From Phallusia fumigata (taxonomy: Eukaryota > Chordata > Ascidiacea > Phlebobranchia > Ascidiidae), in the NCBI GenBank assembly GCA_008931825.1, contig QXVZ01007819.1, forward strand, positions 1-34,377: 34,377 nucleotides of DNA. Reading direction: 5' to 3'. Positions within the stretch are counted from its first letter, which is position 1, and each line of letters starts with the position of its first letter. Shown here piece after piece: positions 1 to 12,300 of this stretch. The translations under genes were made by a program, and so were the position numbers. The notes below the pieces were generated by a model. That model was not told the DNA's origin. It ran no database searches and was given only the letters and a program-made list of their open reading frames with translations.

Positions 1-78
1 AAATGTAAACAATGCGATCAGAAATTACCAAAACATAGAAACCACACTTCTTTGTCGTTTGGCACCGTGGAAAGATTT
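1..78 (-). pseudogene. FASN exon 9 fragment (decayed copy)
   Basis: Read on the minus strand, about 78-29 matches the 3' end of FASN exon 9 (9840-9890), including the PNDKE.W segment. It is followed by the splice donor at 28-27 and the first intron bases, matching the donor at 9839. Upstream coding continuity is lost. It belongs to the larger duplicated block that ends near 1360. Confidence 0.75.
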
Positions 79-116
79 GGGCATTAAAATCTCATTTTGG
101 GCCTGTTTATCGTACG

Positions 117-299
117 GGGTGTATGTAAAAACCGCCTAACCGCTGTGGCCGCTGTGACCCCTGTGACCGCTGTGGCCGCTGTGGCCGCTATGGCCAGCCT
201 GTAAATACCGCGTGACCGCTGTGGCCAGCCTGTATATACTGCAGTATATGCAGGCTGGCCACAGCGGCCGCAGCGGTCAAGTGGTTTTTACATACACCC
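117..299. mobile_element. Foldback/MITE-like element with 8-bp target-site duplication
   Basis: The ends are inverted repeats: GGGTGTATGTAAAAACC at 117 and its complement ending at 299. The flanks are perfect direct repeats ATCGTACG (109-116 and 300-307). Inside are tandem 9-bp GCTGTGGCC units and a near-perfect long palindrome centred near 240. No protein is encoded. An 8-bp duplication fits hAT or P-type transposases, but the termini do not match the usual hAT CAG start. Confidence 0.85.
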
Positions 300-497
300 A
301 TCGTACGTTGTCTTGCCCGTAAAATGCGTACACTTAACATAAAATGTTACAGTGTATTAGCAAGTATTTGTTTCACTAACCCGACGCAAGGCCGCAATTC
401 ACTGGTTTTTGTTACGTGAACACGAAGACACATTACGCCTGGGGACAAAACATACAGTACTAAGTCATTTGGATAAAACTAAACAATTTAAACTTGC

Positions 498-611
498 CTG
501 GCTTCCATCTTGTTTCGTCCACAGTCACCAAGTCTTGTTTTCCCAAAACTCTTCAACGGTATTTGACTCAGGAAAGCGTCCTGAAAGACCAAATAATAAT
601 ATCTGTTCCAT
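498..611 (-). pseudogene. FASN exon 1 pseudogene copy
   Basis: The minus strand from 611 still has an ATG and reads like the first residues of FASN ([14 protein letters not shown]). It is 114 nt against 127 nt for the functional exon at 13070-12944. The net 13-nt deletion shifts the frame and soon gives a stop. The GC-type splice donor context is preserved. Surrounding sequence is colinear with the FASN/TRMT10A intergenic region. Confidence 0.85.
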
Positions 612-1069
612 TTGCTCCTTTTCAAGTAATTCTTATAGCGTTCAGCTTTATAATGATTTTAGTTCAATTGCAACTGTGTTTTGACATGACGGTTATATTC
701 TCAGACTTTACCTCCTCATGTAGTTCCTATTTATATGTCGGTTAAAGGCAGATCGTGGATTAACGTTATCGCTCGTCAATCATGCTGCGTGTCACGAGAG
801 CTTTCAGAAGCAACCTTGCCTCTTTCTAGGCAAAGTTAAATGTCATTGGTTTGGTAAAGCAATTATTAATTTTGCGAACGTGCACGTTCCGAATTTTAGT
901 TTTCTGGAACGTGTTAAGTTCAGCGATGTGAACGGATGTGGTAGTGTTTATAGTCAAGTTATTTGACGATAGTGCCATCTGTTTGAGACACATCGTGCTT
1001 GTTAAGTAACGGGGACTACGTGTGATTAACAACCTTTTAAGTCCTGTAATGTAGAACCAAAATTTTCGT

Positions 1070-1360
1070 AGAAATAACTATGGAAGAACTGTAAGAGATC
1101 ATTGGTGCTGAGAAAGTCAAAAGTAGAAAATCATTAAATACGTCAAAACTGCAGATGCCAGAAAGTACCTATGTAAGCTAACAAATGTATTCTTACTTAC
1201 AACACCAAACACAAAAGCATAGGTTGAAAGTCTTATTTTAGATGAGCAAACTGGATTTACGTAAGTAGCTTGATATATTATGTATACGCCCTGATTGTTG
1301 CATTTCTTGTAACATTTTTGGAGGAATGGCACCATTGAGCTATTGGCAGCAATGAAACCG
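1070..1360 (+). pseudogene. TRMT10A exon 2 and intron 2 pseudogene copy
   Basis: From about 1070 the sequence follows TRMT10A exon 2 (14726-14837), from the TTCGTAG acceptor to the AGAAAGTA donor region, and then intron 2 to about 1360. The copy has an in-frame stop after the first residues (GAACTG then TAA) and internal deletions. The first coding exon present at 14568-14655 is missing: homology jumps from about 14300 to 14715. Confidence 0.85.
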
Positions 1361-2108
1361 TTAACTGCAACTAAGTGACTTTTTAGCGGTCATGTAGTAC
1401 TGCAGTGCTGGAAAGTAACCACCTGATAGATGTACACGCGCTAAACGTATGCACAGACAGACCGATCGAAGAGCTGTAGTTATGTGGTTATTCATGCCAA
1501 AAGCTTAAACCAGGGAGCAGCTAGACGGACCAGAAAAAAAGAAAGCTACGATGCAAGATTTCTGTCGACGGGAAGTCTCCTATGGCTTGAAGGTTGCTTT
1601 CCACATGTTAAAGAATCTTATCGTGCTGTTATGGCCAAACAATTTGATGCGTGGTTTAAAGTCTTTTGCAGTGTACTCTGATGTTTCTGCCATGCTATCC
1701 TTTCTGACGTGGCGACCGTTGTCACAGGCGGAAAGTAGCGAGTCCCCTAAACTTATTTCGCAACATTACCACCGATATGAATTCTTTTGTAGTTAGCCTT
1801 TAAACCAAAACCACTACTGTTTTTAAACAATCAACATCAAATAGCATTAATGTTTTTCCAAACCTTGTGAGATAAACACCGAATTAAACTGTTCCCATAT
1901 AGTTTTTTACTGTGCGACTATAGCTTACCGTCCACATTGGCTGTAGCTTTTCGCTGTTCCATCAATAGAAAAAAAACTTGACTTGCAGCAACAAAATGTA
2001 ATTGTAACAGCATTGCACACAAATATACAACAAGGATAATTGCTACAACAATGGTGGGCAGTTCTGTTCCAACTAGTTTCATCACATCACTGACCAATGC
2101 GCAATTCA
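1361..2108. other. FASN 3' flank, no gene seen
   Basis: Between the decayed duplicate and the FASN stop codon I see no conserved protein, RNA gene or clear repeat. The 3' UTR of FASN must lie here, but no convincing AATAAA is seen on the minus strand. Confidence 0.5.
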
Positions 2109-3327
2109 TTACGTCATAGTCGCTATGACATCAGTAATTTTTTCAGCGTGCCTGCCGTGAATGATGCTGCTGTGATCGGCATCCAGCTCGATGACGCGGA
2201 CCTCGCCATCACATACGTCACTCAGTCCGTAGTCACGTGATCCGGACTGCTTCTGCTTTACAAGGGTCACGTTACCGGGGTACCGAGTCTTCATCACGTG
2301 ATGATGTCCGATACGCACGCGTTTATCGAAAGAAAGCAAAACGTCGCTCAGTTCGGATCTGTTGAAAAAAACATCCGCAGGTTATGTGATTGTCGAAAAG
2401 ATGTTTGGTTTGCAATGTTTAAAACGGTTGTTTGAAAACTTTTCAATGTACTTCGAGCCATAGGCTGACTCACGTTTCGATTTGAGGATATTTTTGTCGG
2501 AGAAACGTTGCGACTTCCTCTATTTTATCCTCTCTGTTTTTAGATGCGGTAAGTTTGCGGTGCACTTCTTGAAGGTCAAGTGTAGGAATCATGTCATGCA
2601 GAAATGAAGCCATGATTGCCGTTTCTTCCGATGACTTGTCTTTGAGGACGTTTTTGTGGGCCTGAGAAAACGATCACGTGCAAATCAGTACATTTTGGAT
2701 GTATGTACGATTTCAGTTTAAGTGACAACTTACCTTGGTTCTTTCCGAAACAAACGAATGTGAGCCGTCAATCAATAACAAGTTGACGTCACCACCGTTG
2801 TGACAAATCTCCACAGCCATCTCTAGGGCGACACAAGCGCCGAATGAATATCCAACGATTCTGTAACTCTTTTGAGCTGGTAAAGAAGTCACGTAGAATC
2901 GAGCAAGGTCGCTAATCGAGGTCAAGGGAGCCTTGAACGAGCAGTTGATTCCGATCGCGGGGACGCTCAGGCGTGACACAATGTCACGGTACACAGAAGA
3001 AGACCCTCCGATGGGATGAACAAAGACGATGGAAGTTGCACTGTCATAAGCAACTTCGTTGAGTGGCGAGATGGTTGGAGTCGAGCCATTAAGCATGAAG
3101 TCATCGATGACGTAGGCAATAGCGTCATCGTGTGCCGGCGGGGTTTTATCTTCTGTCGCTTCGCAGCTAGACATGTGTTCGAGCTTTGAAAATGTCAGTT
3201 GTTGTACATCATCTGTTCCCAATGCGATGCCGAAATCCCGCTCCATCTTCTGTGCGATCTCTATGGCCATAAGAGAGTCGAGCCCGAGACTTGAGAAGGT
3301 GCTGGTCTTATCAAGTTTGCTGATGTC
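2109..3327 (-). other. FASN: FASN acyl carrier protein and thioesterase exons 27-29
   Basis: The ACP lies at about 3327-3100, with its phosphopantetheine site in LGLDSLM (Ser1595). The thioesterase lies at about 3033-2109 and releases palmitate. It is an alpha/beta hydrolase with serine in GYSFGAC (Ser1738), Asp1764 in LIDGS and His1900 in DADHSS, which form a complete triad. The ORF ends with TAA at 2111-2109. Confidence 0.92.
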
Positions 3328-6300
3328 CTGTAAAAATACAGGGTTCTTGGTAAAGCACCATAAAAGAGCTTTGCGCCTTTTGCGCGTATGCGCATACTGC
3401 GTAATCTGTGTTTTTCATTCTGTATCTTCACAACAATTTATAAAAACTAAATTCAAGTAAAAAAAGAGGATTAATCTGTTTTCAAATTTATTAACCTGTA
3501 TTCCAATGATGTTTGCTATTGCGCTGATTAGCGACGTCGAACTTTCGTCATCACGTTTTGTATTTCTTTTTTTCGGGGCAGGAACGATGCTCGATACGAC
3601 AACGTCATCGGTTTGAGACAGAAACTGATCCATTGTCTTAAAATAAAAATAGCGTGAATATTTGTGTTTGTGAGTTTCGAGTTGACAACTTTCTATTACA
3701 AAAAACGTATCGTTTGAACATATTGCGTAATCAACATTAATAAACAGGATGCCCACATTTAAACATGAAGCCATCGATTGGAGCACAGTTCCACCAATCA
3801 CGTCACTGCCAATGGTTTCCACAGCAACGCCCACATCACCAATGGCTCCCCACTGTATCGCCATGGCTGGAAATCCCTCTTGCTTTCTGCGTTCGCAGAT
3901 TCTCTCCATAAATGAGTTGGCGAGGCCGTAGTTGGTCTGGCCGGCGTTTCCTCTGCCACTAACCACTGATGAAAACACGACAAACCAACGCAAGTTGCTG
4001 CAAACCTTTCTCGAATATCTGAAATTATACAAGGAAAAATATTTTTTTGTTCAATATAAGTCTCAAAGACTTAATCGAAAAGGAAAAAAGAATAAAAATC
4101 GAATGTACTATTCCAAAATATAAGCAGGAACATGTAGCAAAGACGATTGGTAAACAACATAATGTACATAACTCACTAATTATTCATGTACAAGACAGAC
4201 TCTCTTATAACATACAATCGAACCCCAAACTAGCAGCATGCTAGCCTGCAGCGTCGATTAAAAACGGTCGCATATTTAAATTCTAACCTGTCCAAGTTGA
4301 TCACGCCGTTGCATTTCGGCCGACAAACAGTGTCAAACGATTCTTCGGTCTGATTTTGAAGCAGTGCATCCTTCAGTACCATTGCCAGGTGAAAAATTCC
4401 GCCAACCCGATCGTTTAATAAATTGGCAGCGCCCTCCTGTGTGCTGACGTCACAGCGACTTACAGTGACGTTAACGCCTTGCGAGCGCCATCTGGTGACG
4501 TATTGTTGTTGATAAGCTGTTTTAACACCTGTACATGGAAATCAAACTTAAAATTACACCTTTTTTCAAAAAGTAATCGAAAAAAGAGCCTACAGGCTTG
4601 TTTCAAATCAAAAATTTAAGACAGTGATAAATAGTAATGGGACTTTTAAAATCGATTTGGTTATGTGTACCCGAACGCGTTGTCACAGTGAGGTGTCGAG
4701 CACCACGCTCGATCAGCCAATTACAAAGTTCCAGACCGAAACCTCCGAGACCTCCTGTTACGATGTAAGTCAGATTTGGGTCGCAGGATGTTCTGCAAGA
4801 CCAAAAGCAGAATATTAATAATTCTATAAAATAACGCCCTATGATTGCGGCCCGAAAGAAAATACCTGACAACACTTGAAACGGCGTTGCAACCTTCGCT
4901 TTCAATCTGTATGACAACTTTTCCGATGTGCTTGCCCTGTGCCATGAAGCGAAATGCGGATTCCACTTCCGTCCTGCAAAGATTGAAAAGGTGAACAACG
5001 AACGACGCCTAAATTAAACCTAACCCACTTTTGGAAGACAGTTGTGTCGAGCGGTCGAACCACGCCGCTTTGTATTCCGCTGGTCACGTGATTGGCTGTC
5101 TCCTGCCAATCAGGAGTGTCGCCGTCGAAAAGCGAGTCGAGCAGGATCCCGTGAAAAGAGATATTGCGAAGGAAAATCGACATTCCTGTAAGTCAAGTAA
5201 AATGATGACTCGTATAGCCAACTCGCAAAATAAACTTACCCAGTTTGGAGTTCTGGGCGAGATCAAATTTTCCAATTTCCAGAAACCTGGCGTGTTTGGC
5301 CACGCAACGCAAACTCGCTTCAAGTTTCTCCTCGGAAAGACTGTTCAGTACAACATCGACACCTACGAAACACCAAAATGCCATGTAAACCAAACCGCAA
5401 TGTTCGCATGTTGATTCATATCTTAAACATCCAAAGATTCGTTATGCACCCCAGTATTTTCAACTCACCTTTGCCTTTTGTCTGCCTCATCACGTGATCC
5501 TCAAACGTGGTGTCACGTGAGTTTGCGAAACACGCCTCGTTCAGTTCCGGAAACCTCGCCATAAGGTATTCCCGCTTTTGTTGAGTGGAAACAGTCGTGA
5601 ACACGCGACACGCTTGACTCAGTGCAATGGAAATGGCGGCTTGGCCAACCCCTCCCGCACCGCTGTGGATCAGCACAGTGTTTCCTCTGCGCAATCTTCC
5701 TCGTACAAGCAGTGCATAGTAGGCAGTTGCATATACCACAGGAACGGTAGCAGCTTCACTCATTGTCCTGAACAATAAATACATTAAAGAAGTAACAACA
5801 AGCAAAAGTGGTGGGGTTCATTTTTAAGTGACAAAAAATAACAAAATGGTACAAACTTTTGACTAAGCAACTCTGTTACCCAATGGTCAAACGTACCATG
5901 ATTCTGGCACCTTCCATGTAAACTTTGGGTCAGTGGCCACGTGGGTAGCGAGTCCCTCAGCCGGANTATCAAGGATTCTAAAAACGGATTTTTATTTAAC
6001 CTAAAGTTGCGTTTTAAAAAAAAATTGACGCAAAACTACTTACCCGCTAACTTCGGCTGGAAGATCGCAAAGTGGCTCATCGGTGGCGATGGGACGCAAT
6101 TTCACTTCGCGGATTCGCGTTGGAAGTTTAAGTGTCGTGTCACGTGATTGCAGGATACCCAGTTGGAGGGTGGCGTCCAGAAAAGTGACGTAGTTGCCGT
6201 CAAATGTAATACAACCGCAGCTTCCTGCGCAAAAGAGTCATTTTGTGTTTACTCAGTCCCCATAAAAGGGCAACTGGACTTGGTTTGTTGAACAAAGCAG

Positions 6301-9300
6301 CAAGTCGTTTATATCTGATTTGATAAAGACGTTCAATACCTGATTTGCAGAAGACATTAAATACCTGTTTGATTGGCTTGTTTCAGGGCCTGGAATTTTC
6401 CTTTGTACTGGTATCCAGCCAACCTCAGCTTGCGGTAAATTTCGTTTTGCTCGAGAAATCTCTTTCCATTCTCCACTGGCACAGGGCAGGACGCAATTTC
6501 TTCCTGGAGCAACGCGATCTTTCCCGACGCTGCGAGTTTTCCTCCCTCTGATATGCGGAACTCGTTCGAGGCGGGCACCAGTTGCACGAGTAGTTCGAGT
6601 TTCCCTAAATACATTCAAACGCATACTAGTTTCAAACAACAACACAAACGCCTTTTAAAATATAACAACCTATGCCAAAAACGTGGCTGATAGACCCAAC
6701 GGACACATAAATTATTGGGCGGTAAAAATAACATAAGACAGAAGGTAATACCTGACTCGGGGAGTACGGTTGCTCTGTGGATCGAGACGTCGTTAAAGCG
6801 AACCGGAAGGTCTTCCACAGCTACCTGAAGGTTTTTAGCCAGAGTTTGCCAAGCAAATACGAGATGCGCCGTTGCCGGTAACAGTGCCCTGCCATCTATC
6901 ACGTGACCGCAAATGTACGCGTCTTTTGAGTCCTGTGACGTATCTGGGCACAAAAATAGAGTAATGGAAAGTTTTACAGCACACTATTTAAATGATAAAA
7001 TAAAATTACCGATTTTGATCAAGTCATTTAGCATCTGTCCACCAGACATCGATGTCAGGAAGTTATCAAGGCTCGGAACAAACCACGATTGCTCGTGATT
7101 CCAATCCACGTGACTGCCCACGAACACGTCACGTGACATGAAGGTGCAGGAAAGTGTGTGAGTGTCCAAGTCCACGCCACAGTTATGTAGTTTACCCAGC
7201 GCTTTGTACAGAGTTATGATTCCGTCCGATTCCTTTCGATCAGCTAGCGACACGCGTTCACAAGATTGCGGAAGTGAGCGCTTTAGGATCGCCTAAAAGG
7301 TGAGTAAAGTGGCGCCTCGGATTGTCTTAAGCAAGTACAGAGCAACAACGTGTCTATTGACAGCCCAAATTTACAATTAATCATTAAAATTCGAGCAAAG
7401 GTCTTTATTACGATTCAATCATAAGACACATTCCCCGAATGAATGAGGATGAAGTTTATATTGCGCGTATGGAGTGGGTATGCGTTGGCTTCGTATTGTT
7501 ATTTTAAAACGGGTGTTGGCACATCCTTCGATAGCTCAGTTGGTAGAGCGGTGGACTGTAGTGGTTCAATGCCTCAGAAATCCATAGGTCACTGGTTCGA
7601 CTCCGGTTCGAAGGATTATTTTGTTTCGCCAAATAATTGTTTTTCTTTCAAATACCGGGCGACGTGAAAATTTGAAAAAGTATTTTACCTGCATTAAACC
7701 GTGTGGCGACACCTCGATAGCAACGGCGTTTTCGGGTATCTGTTGGATAGCGTCGTGAAACATAACAGGGTTACAGAGATTATTGGCGTGGTATTCGGCC
7801 GAACAAGTCTGCGCAACGAGCTCCAACTCGAGTGGGTGTTCGGGAAGGTTCTTCGAAACCGAAGTGGAAATCCAGTTTGACGATCGCGGTTTCGGTTCAG
7901 GAATAATCTGAGTATGGTTGAACACAAAAAAATAATACATGTAAAGCAGTGGTTAACAGGTTTCAAACGGATTTAAGATCAGTACTTGGCACAGTCCGAG
8001 GAAAAGGGAAAGCAGAGACAAATTACGCACGCACAGAATTTGTTCCAAAAAATTAGCATCGTAAACATTACAAGCATGCTGACAAAAAGTTTCACAGTGG
8101 TGCTCAACTTAGTAAAACGCAACGCTAACACAACGTTCGTGACCGTGTGTGCACGATAGGTGCCTTATCGAAACAATCACCTTTTTGAGCTCCGATATAA
8201 ACTTGGGGTAGACTTCGCGCATGAAAGAGGAATGAAAAGCAACTCCTCCCGTCTTCACCAGCTTCGCGAAAACTTTCTTTTCCTGCAGCTGGCTTACGAA
8301 TTCTTTCACCGCTTGTTCGCGACCAGTAATCGTGACGGAGTCGTGGGAATTGTGGCATGCTGGTGCGACACCTGGTGGACACTGGTCAAGACACTCTGCC
8401 CACGTAAGACCTATAGAATAAAAAATTAGTTAAAAATAAATCAAGTCGGCAAATCATGCCAAACAGTGTAAAGTACATAATTCCTAGTAATTTGACCCAA
8501 TATATGGGGAAACTACCATATTTCACTAAAAGTTATGCGGCAAGTTTAATGGTACTATATTCATTTGTTCATAAACTAGCTGGCGCTCAGTAAAGCACTG
8601 GGAATTTCAAAACGACCTTAGGAAAGTTTGTTGCGTTTTTAGTTCCAAAATATCCAATACTAAACAATTTCCAAATTCAAAATTACTTTTTACAAGAATG
8701 GTAACCAGCAAAGTTCTCACCAACAGCAGCCATGACTCCTGGCGGAAGTTTCGCTTCCTTGATGCATCTGCCCCGCAAGTAAGCCGCTTTCACAGTTTGC
8801 TCTAGCGTCAAACAGCCGTCGGCGTAACTGCAAGCCAACTCTCCCACTGAGTGGCCGATGATGCCGGATGGGCGAACTCCCAATGATTTTAGCACGTCGA
8901 TGAGGGCGATCTAAACAAATTCGTTTGTTGTAAACACTGCGCGAGTCTTATGTGTAGCTGTGCTTGTGGTAGTGTATGAATGCTGTCACATTTATCACGT
9001 TAATTTTGTTTGTAATTTCACATAATTGCTTTCCCTAAAAATCAAGATTGTACGCACTATGCAGGGTAAAAACAACAGCCATGTTTGTATACAAACGAAT
9101 TACGCAAACATATGCTAACTTGTGTTGCAGCTAAGCCCACAAAAGCCATTATGGGATCATCGTATGTTGTATCGTCGGCAGTAACAAGAAGATGGCGGAT
9201 GTTCACATCGTACTCCTTCAGTGCATTGGTGCAGTTGTCGATCGCTTTTGAGAACACTGGTAAACGAAGTAAATCCTTGCCCATTCCTTTCCACTGACTT

Positions 9301-12300
9301 CCCATTCCTACACCGGCAACATGCAGATTAGGAATTGCGCATACATATTATCACAAAAAATTAACACTGAAATTTAGGACATGTTTCACAGGATTCGCAA
9401 ACACATTGGAGTCTTATGACACGAACTGATTGCGCAAATGACTTAACCACGTTGATCACCGGCGTTTTAAAATTCCCCGAACAAACGAGGACAATGGCTT
9501 ATTTCGCGCGCATCAAGTGGGTATAATTGGCTTGGTAATGTTGGTTTAGTTCAGAATCCAACATATCCTTCGATAGCTCAGTTGGTAGAGCGGTGGACTG
9601 TAGTGGTTTAACGCCTCAGAAATCCATAGGTCACTGGTTCGACTCCGGTTCGAAGGATTTACTTTTTGTGTATTACCAACGCGTCGGGTGTTTTGCCAAA
9701 CAAACTTGAAAACCGAATATTTGTACAAGAAAAAACGTAATGTACGACACAACTAAAGCACAATGTGTCTGCCAAATGAACTTACGCGTTTAATCATGAT
9801 AAACCATGAACTCACGTTGCAATAAATGTCAGAACTTACCAGAACAAATAAACCACGCTTCTTTGTCGTTTGCCACCCGTTGAAAGGATGTAACTGATTT
9901 TGCTCCATCATTGATTACGTATCCGCGATATGGATGAAATGTGGGCGATATGTCAGACGGCATACGGGACGGAGACTCTATTGCCTGGTGGTAGGATATC
10001 TTGTCTAAGAAGTACCAGAAACAGCGATAAAACGTCCGTTAAACAATATATTTTTGTCATACCAGATCAGGTACCTTTTAGTCCCTGCTCGGTGCGGGCT
10101 GTGACAAGGTGCAGTGACGGTAAATTCAAAACAGGGTTTGAATCGTAATCAGTAGCAGCCGATGGGGAACGTAAAATCACGTGCACGTTGCTACCGCCGA
10201 AACCGAACGAGTTGATGCCGATTAGCGCGCTTTCCGGGAGAGAAGTGGGCTCTGTGACAACTTTTAACTTGTCGTTTAGACCTGAAAGAAAAATAATGCA
10301 GTTGTGCGTTTTTGTCAAGTGATGGAGCAATCAATTGTTGCGATATTATTGTACACTGAATATAAGGCACTTCAGTACAAAGGCTTTAAAAGATGCATTT
10401 TAAAAGGCATGTTGGTTTACCGATTATCGATGGATTGGGTTCCTCGAAGTGTAGGTTCGGGGGAAGCACCTTCATCCGCATGGCAACCGCGCACTTAACA
10501 ACGGCGCAAAGACCGCTAGCTGGTTCGCTGTGGCCCATGTTCGACTTCACGGAACCGATCAGAAGAGGAGTCTCTCGCCCCGGGGTCATGACTTCGTCGA
10601 TTGCGTTTAGCTCTTGAGGATCTCCTGCCTGTTTGCAATTTAATGACTGGTTAAAATTTTTATGAAAGGCGATTTGTGGGGTATTTTTACCTTTGTGCCT
10701 GTACCATGCGCTTCCACGTAGCTTAATTCGCTAGGGTCCAAGCCACACTCGCTGTAGGTTTCTCGAAGAAGCACTCCCTGTTGATATCCTATACAAACGT
10801 AGATTTCCAGTTTAGATTGCGAAAAAAATTGAAATTACATTATCAACCCGTATACCTGAAGGAAATGTAATTCCTTCCTTTTTCCGTCCGTCGGTGTTGG
10901 TCTTTGCGTTGACCACGTCACAATAACTCCAGGGTGTAGCGCCTTTCTTAGTGATGTAAACCACTGCTACTGCTTCTGATCGTACATATCTAACAAAACC
11001 GAAACATAAGAAATATTTCCAATTCTTAGAAAGTTTCTGAAGTACATGAAAACCCACCCATTGCCCTTGGATTTTTAGGACTTGCATGCACCATCGAGCG
11101 AAAGCATGTTGAGACGTTGAAACTGCAGAGAGCTTTGCGGCTTGAGAACCAAGTTAGCCCCACCAACAATTGCTGCGTCGCAGTGGCCGTCGCGAATTGA
11201 TTGACAGGCCATTTGCAAAGCGAGAAGACTTGACGAACACGCAGTGTCCACTGACATACTGGGGCCTGAATACAACAACAAAACCCCAAAACACTGGTTT
11301 AGTTTAGGTTTTGGCCACACCCTCCCTGTGTTAGGCGCCGACACGTAGGGTAAAGAGAAGGCACATTAATTATACATGTTCTGTCACGTATATGTATTAG
11401 GATTTGCCCACTCTTGAAAAATTTTCTGCCGGCGCCCATGCTCCCTGTACAAATGATATTTAGCCGCCAAGCTAAACAAAACTACCAAATCAAATTCCCC
11501 TACTCTCAGCACGTATTTTCCATTACAGATGCCACGAACCTTTCAGATCGTAGAAGTAACTCAGGCGGTTGGCAAACATCGAAGTGCAGCAGCCAGTCAT
11601 TGCGTAACCCTCTGTAGTTTCGGGATCCGAGGCCAAAACCTCACGTGCTTCGGAACCGCTGACCCCGATCCACACTCCGGTCCTAGTGCCAGCAAGCTTG
11701 CTGGGATTTAAACCTAAAAAGGCCGTCAATACTATCGATGTATGATGACAGAGGCATTTTGATTGAGAAATGGCCTGATACTAAGTGGGATTGAAAAGTT
11801 TTTTACACAAGATAAAAAAAATATTGGTTTAGCTGCGCATGAATCATACACCAAAAAATTCGTCAGATATTAAATAGTGATGCAAAGTCATGCGCCGAAA
11901 TCATGTGGGTGATGCGGTAAAAATGGGTATCGCATCACGTGTTGCGTGTTTTTACACATGCCCTGACCGTGCCTATATTCGATCAGCCCTGAAGTAATTC
12001 CTTTCAACATACTATAGCAAAAAGATGGCCGTATTGTACTGCATCTGTTAACGTTGTGAAACATATCACCGCACTAGAACCCATGTATGCAGAAACACAC
12101 CGGGCGTGATTTGTCAGCACAGAAGTGCCTTTTTTACCATTTTTAAATGTTGCTGTCATTATCTACGAACAATGACCCGCCGTAAACAACAACAAGGAAT
12201 ATCAACCTGCGTCAACAATAGCTTCGAACGAAACCTCCAGCAGTATTCGAAGTTGCGGGTCCATGTTGTTCGCTTGTTTTGGATGCACTTCAAAAAATGA

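Noticed and set aside
409..745. Overlapping plus-strand ORFs of 91 and 83 codons
   Set aside because: They are antisense to the decayed FASN exon 1 copy and its flank; no conserved protein.
3173..3460. 95-codon plus-strand ORF and similar ones opposite FASN exons
   Set aside because: Shadow frames of the strongly conserved FASN coding strand.
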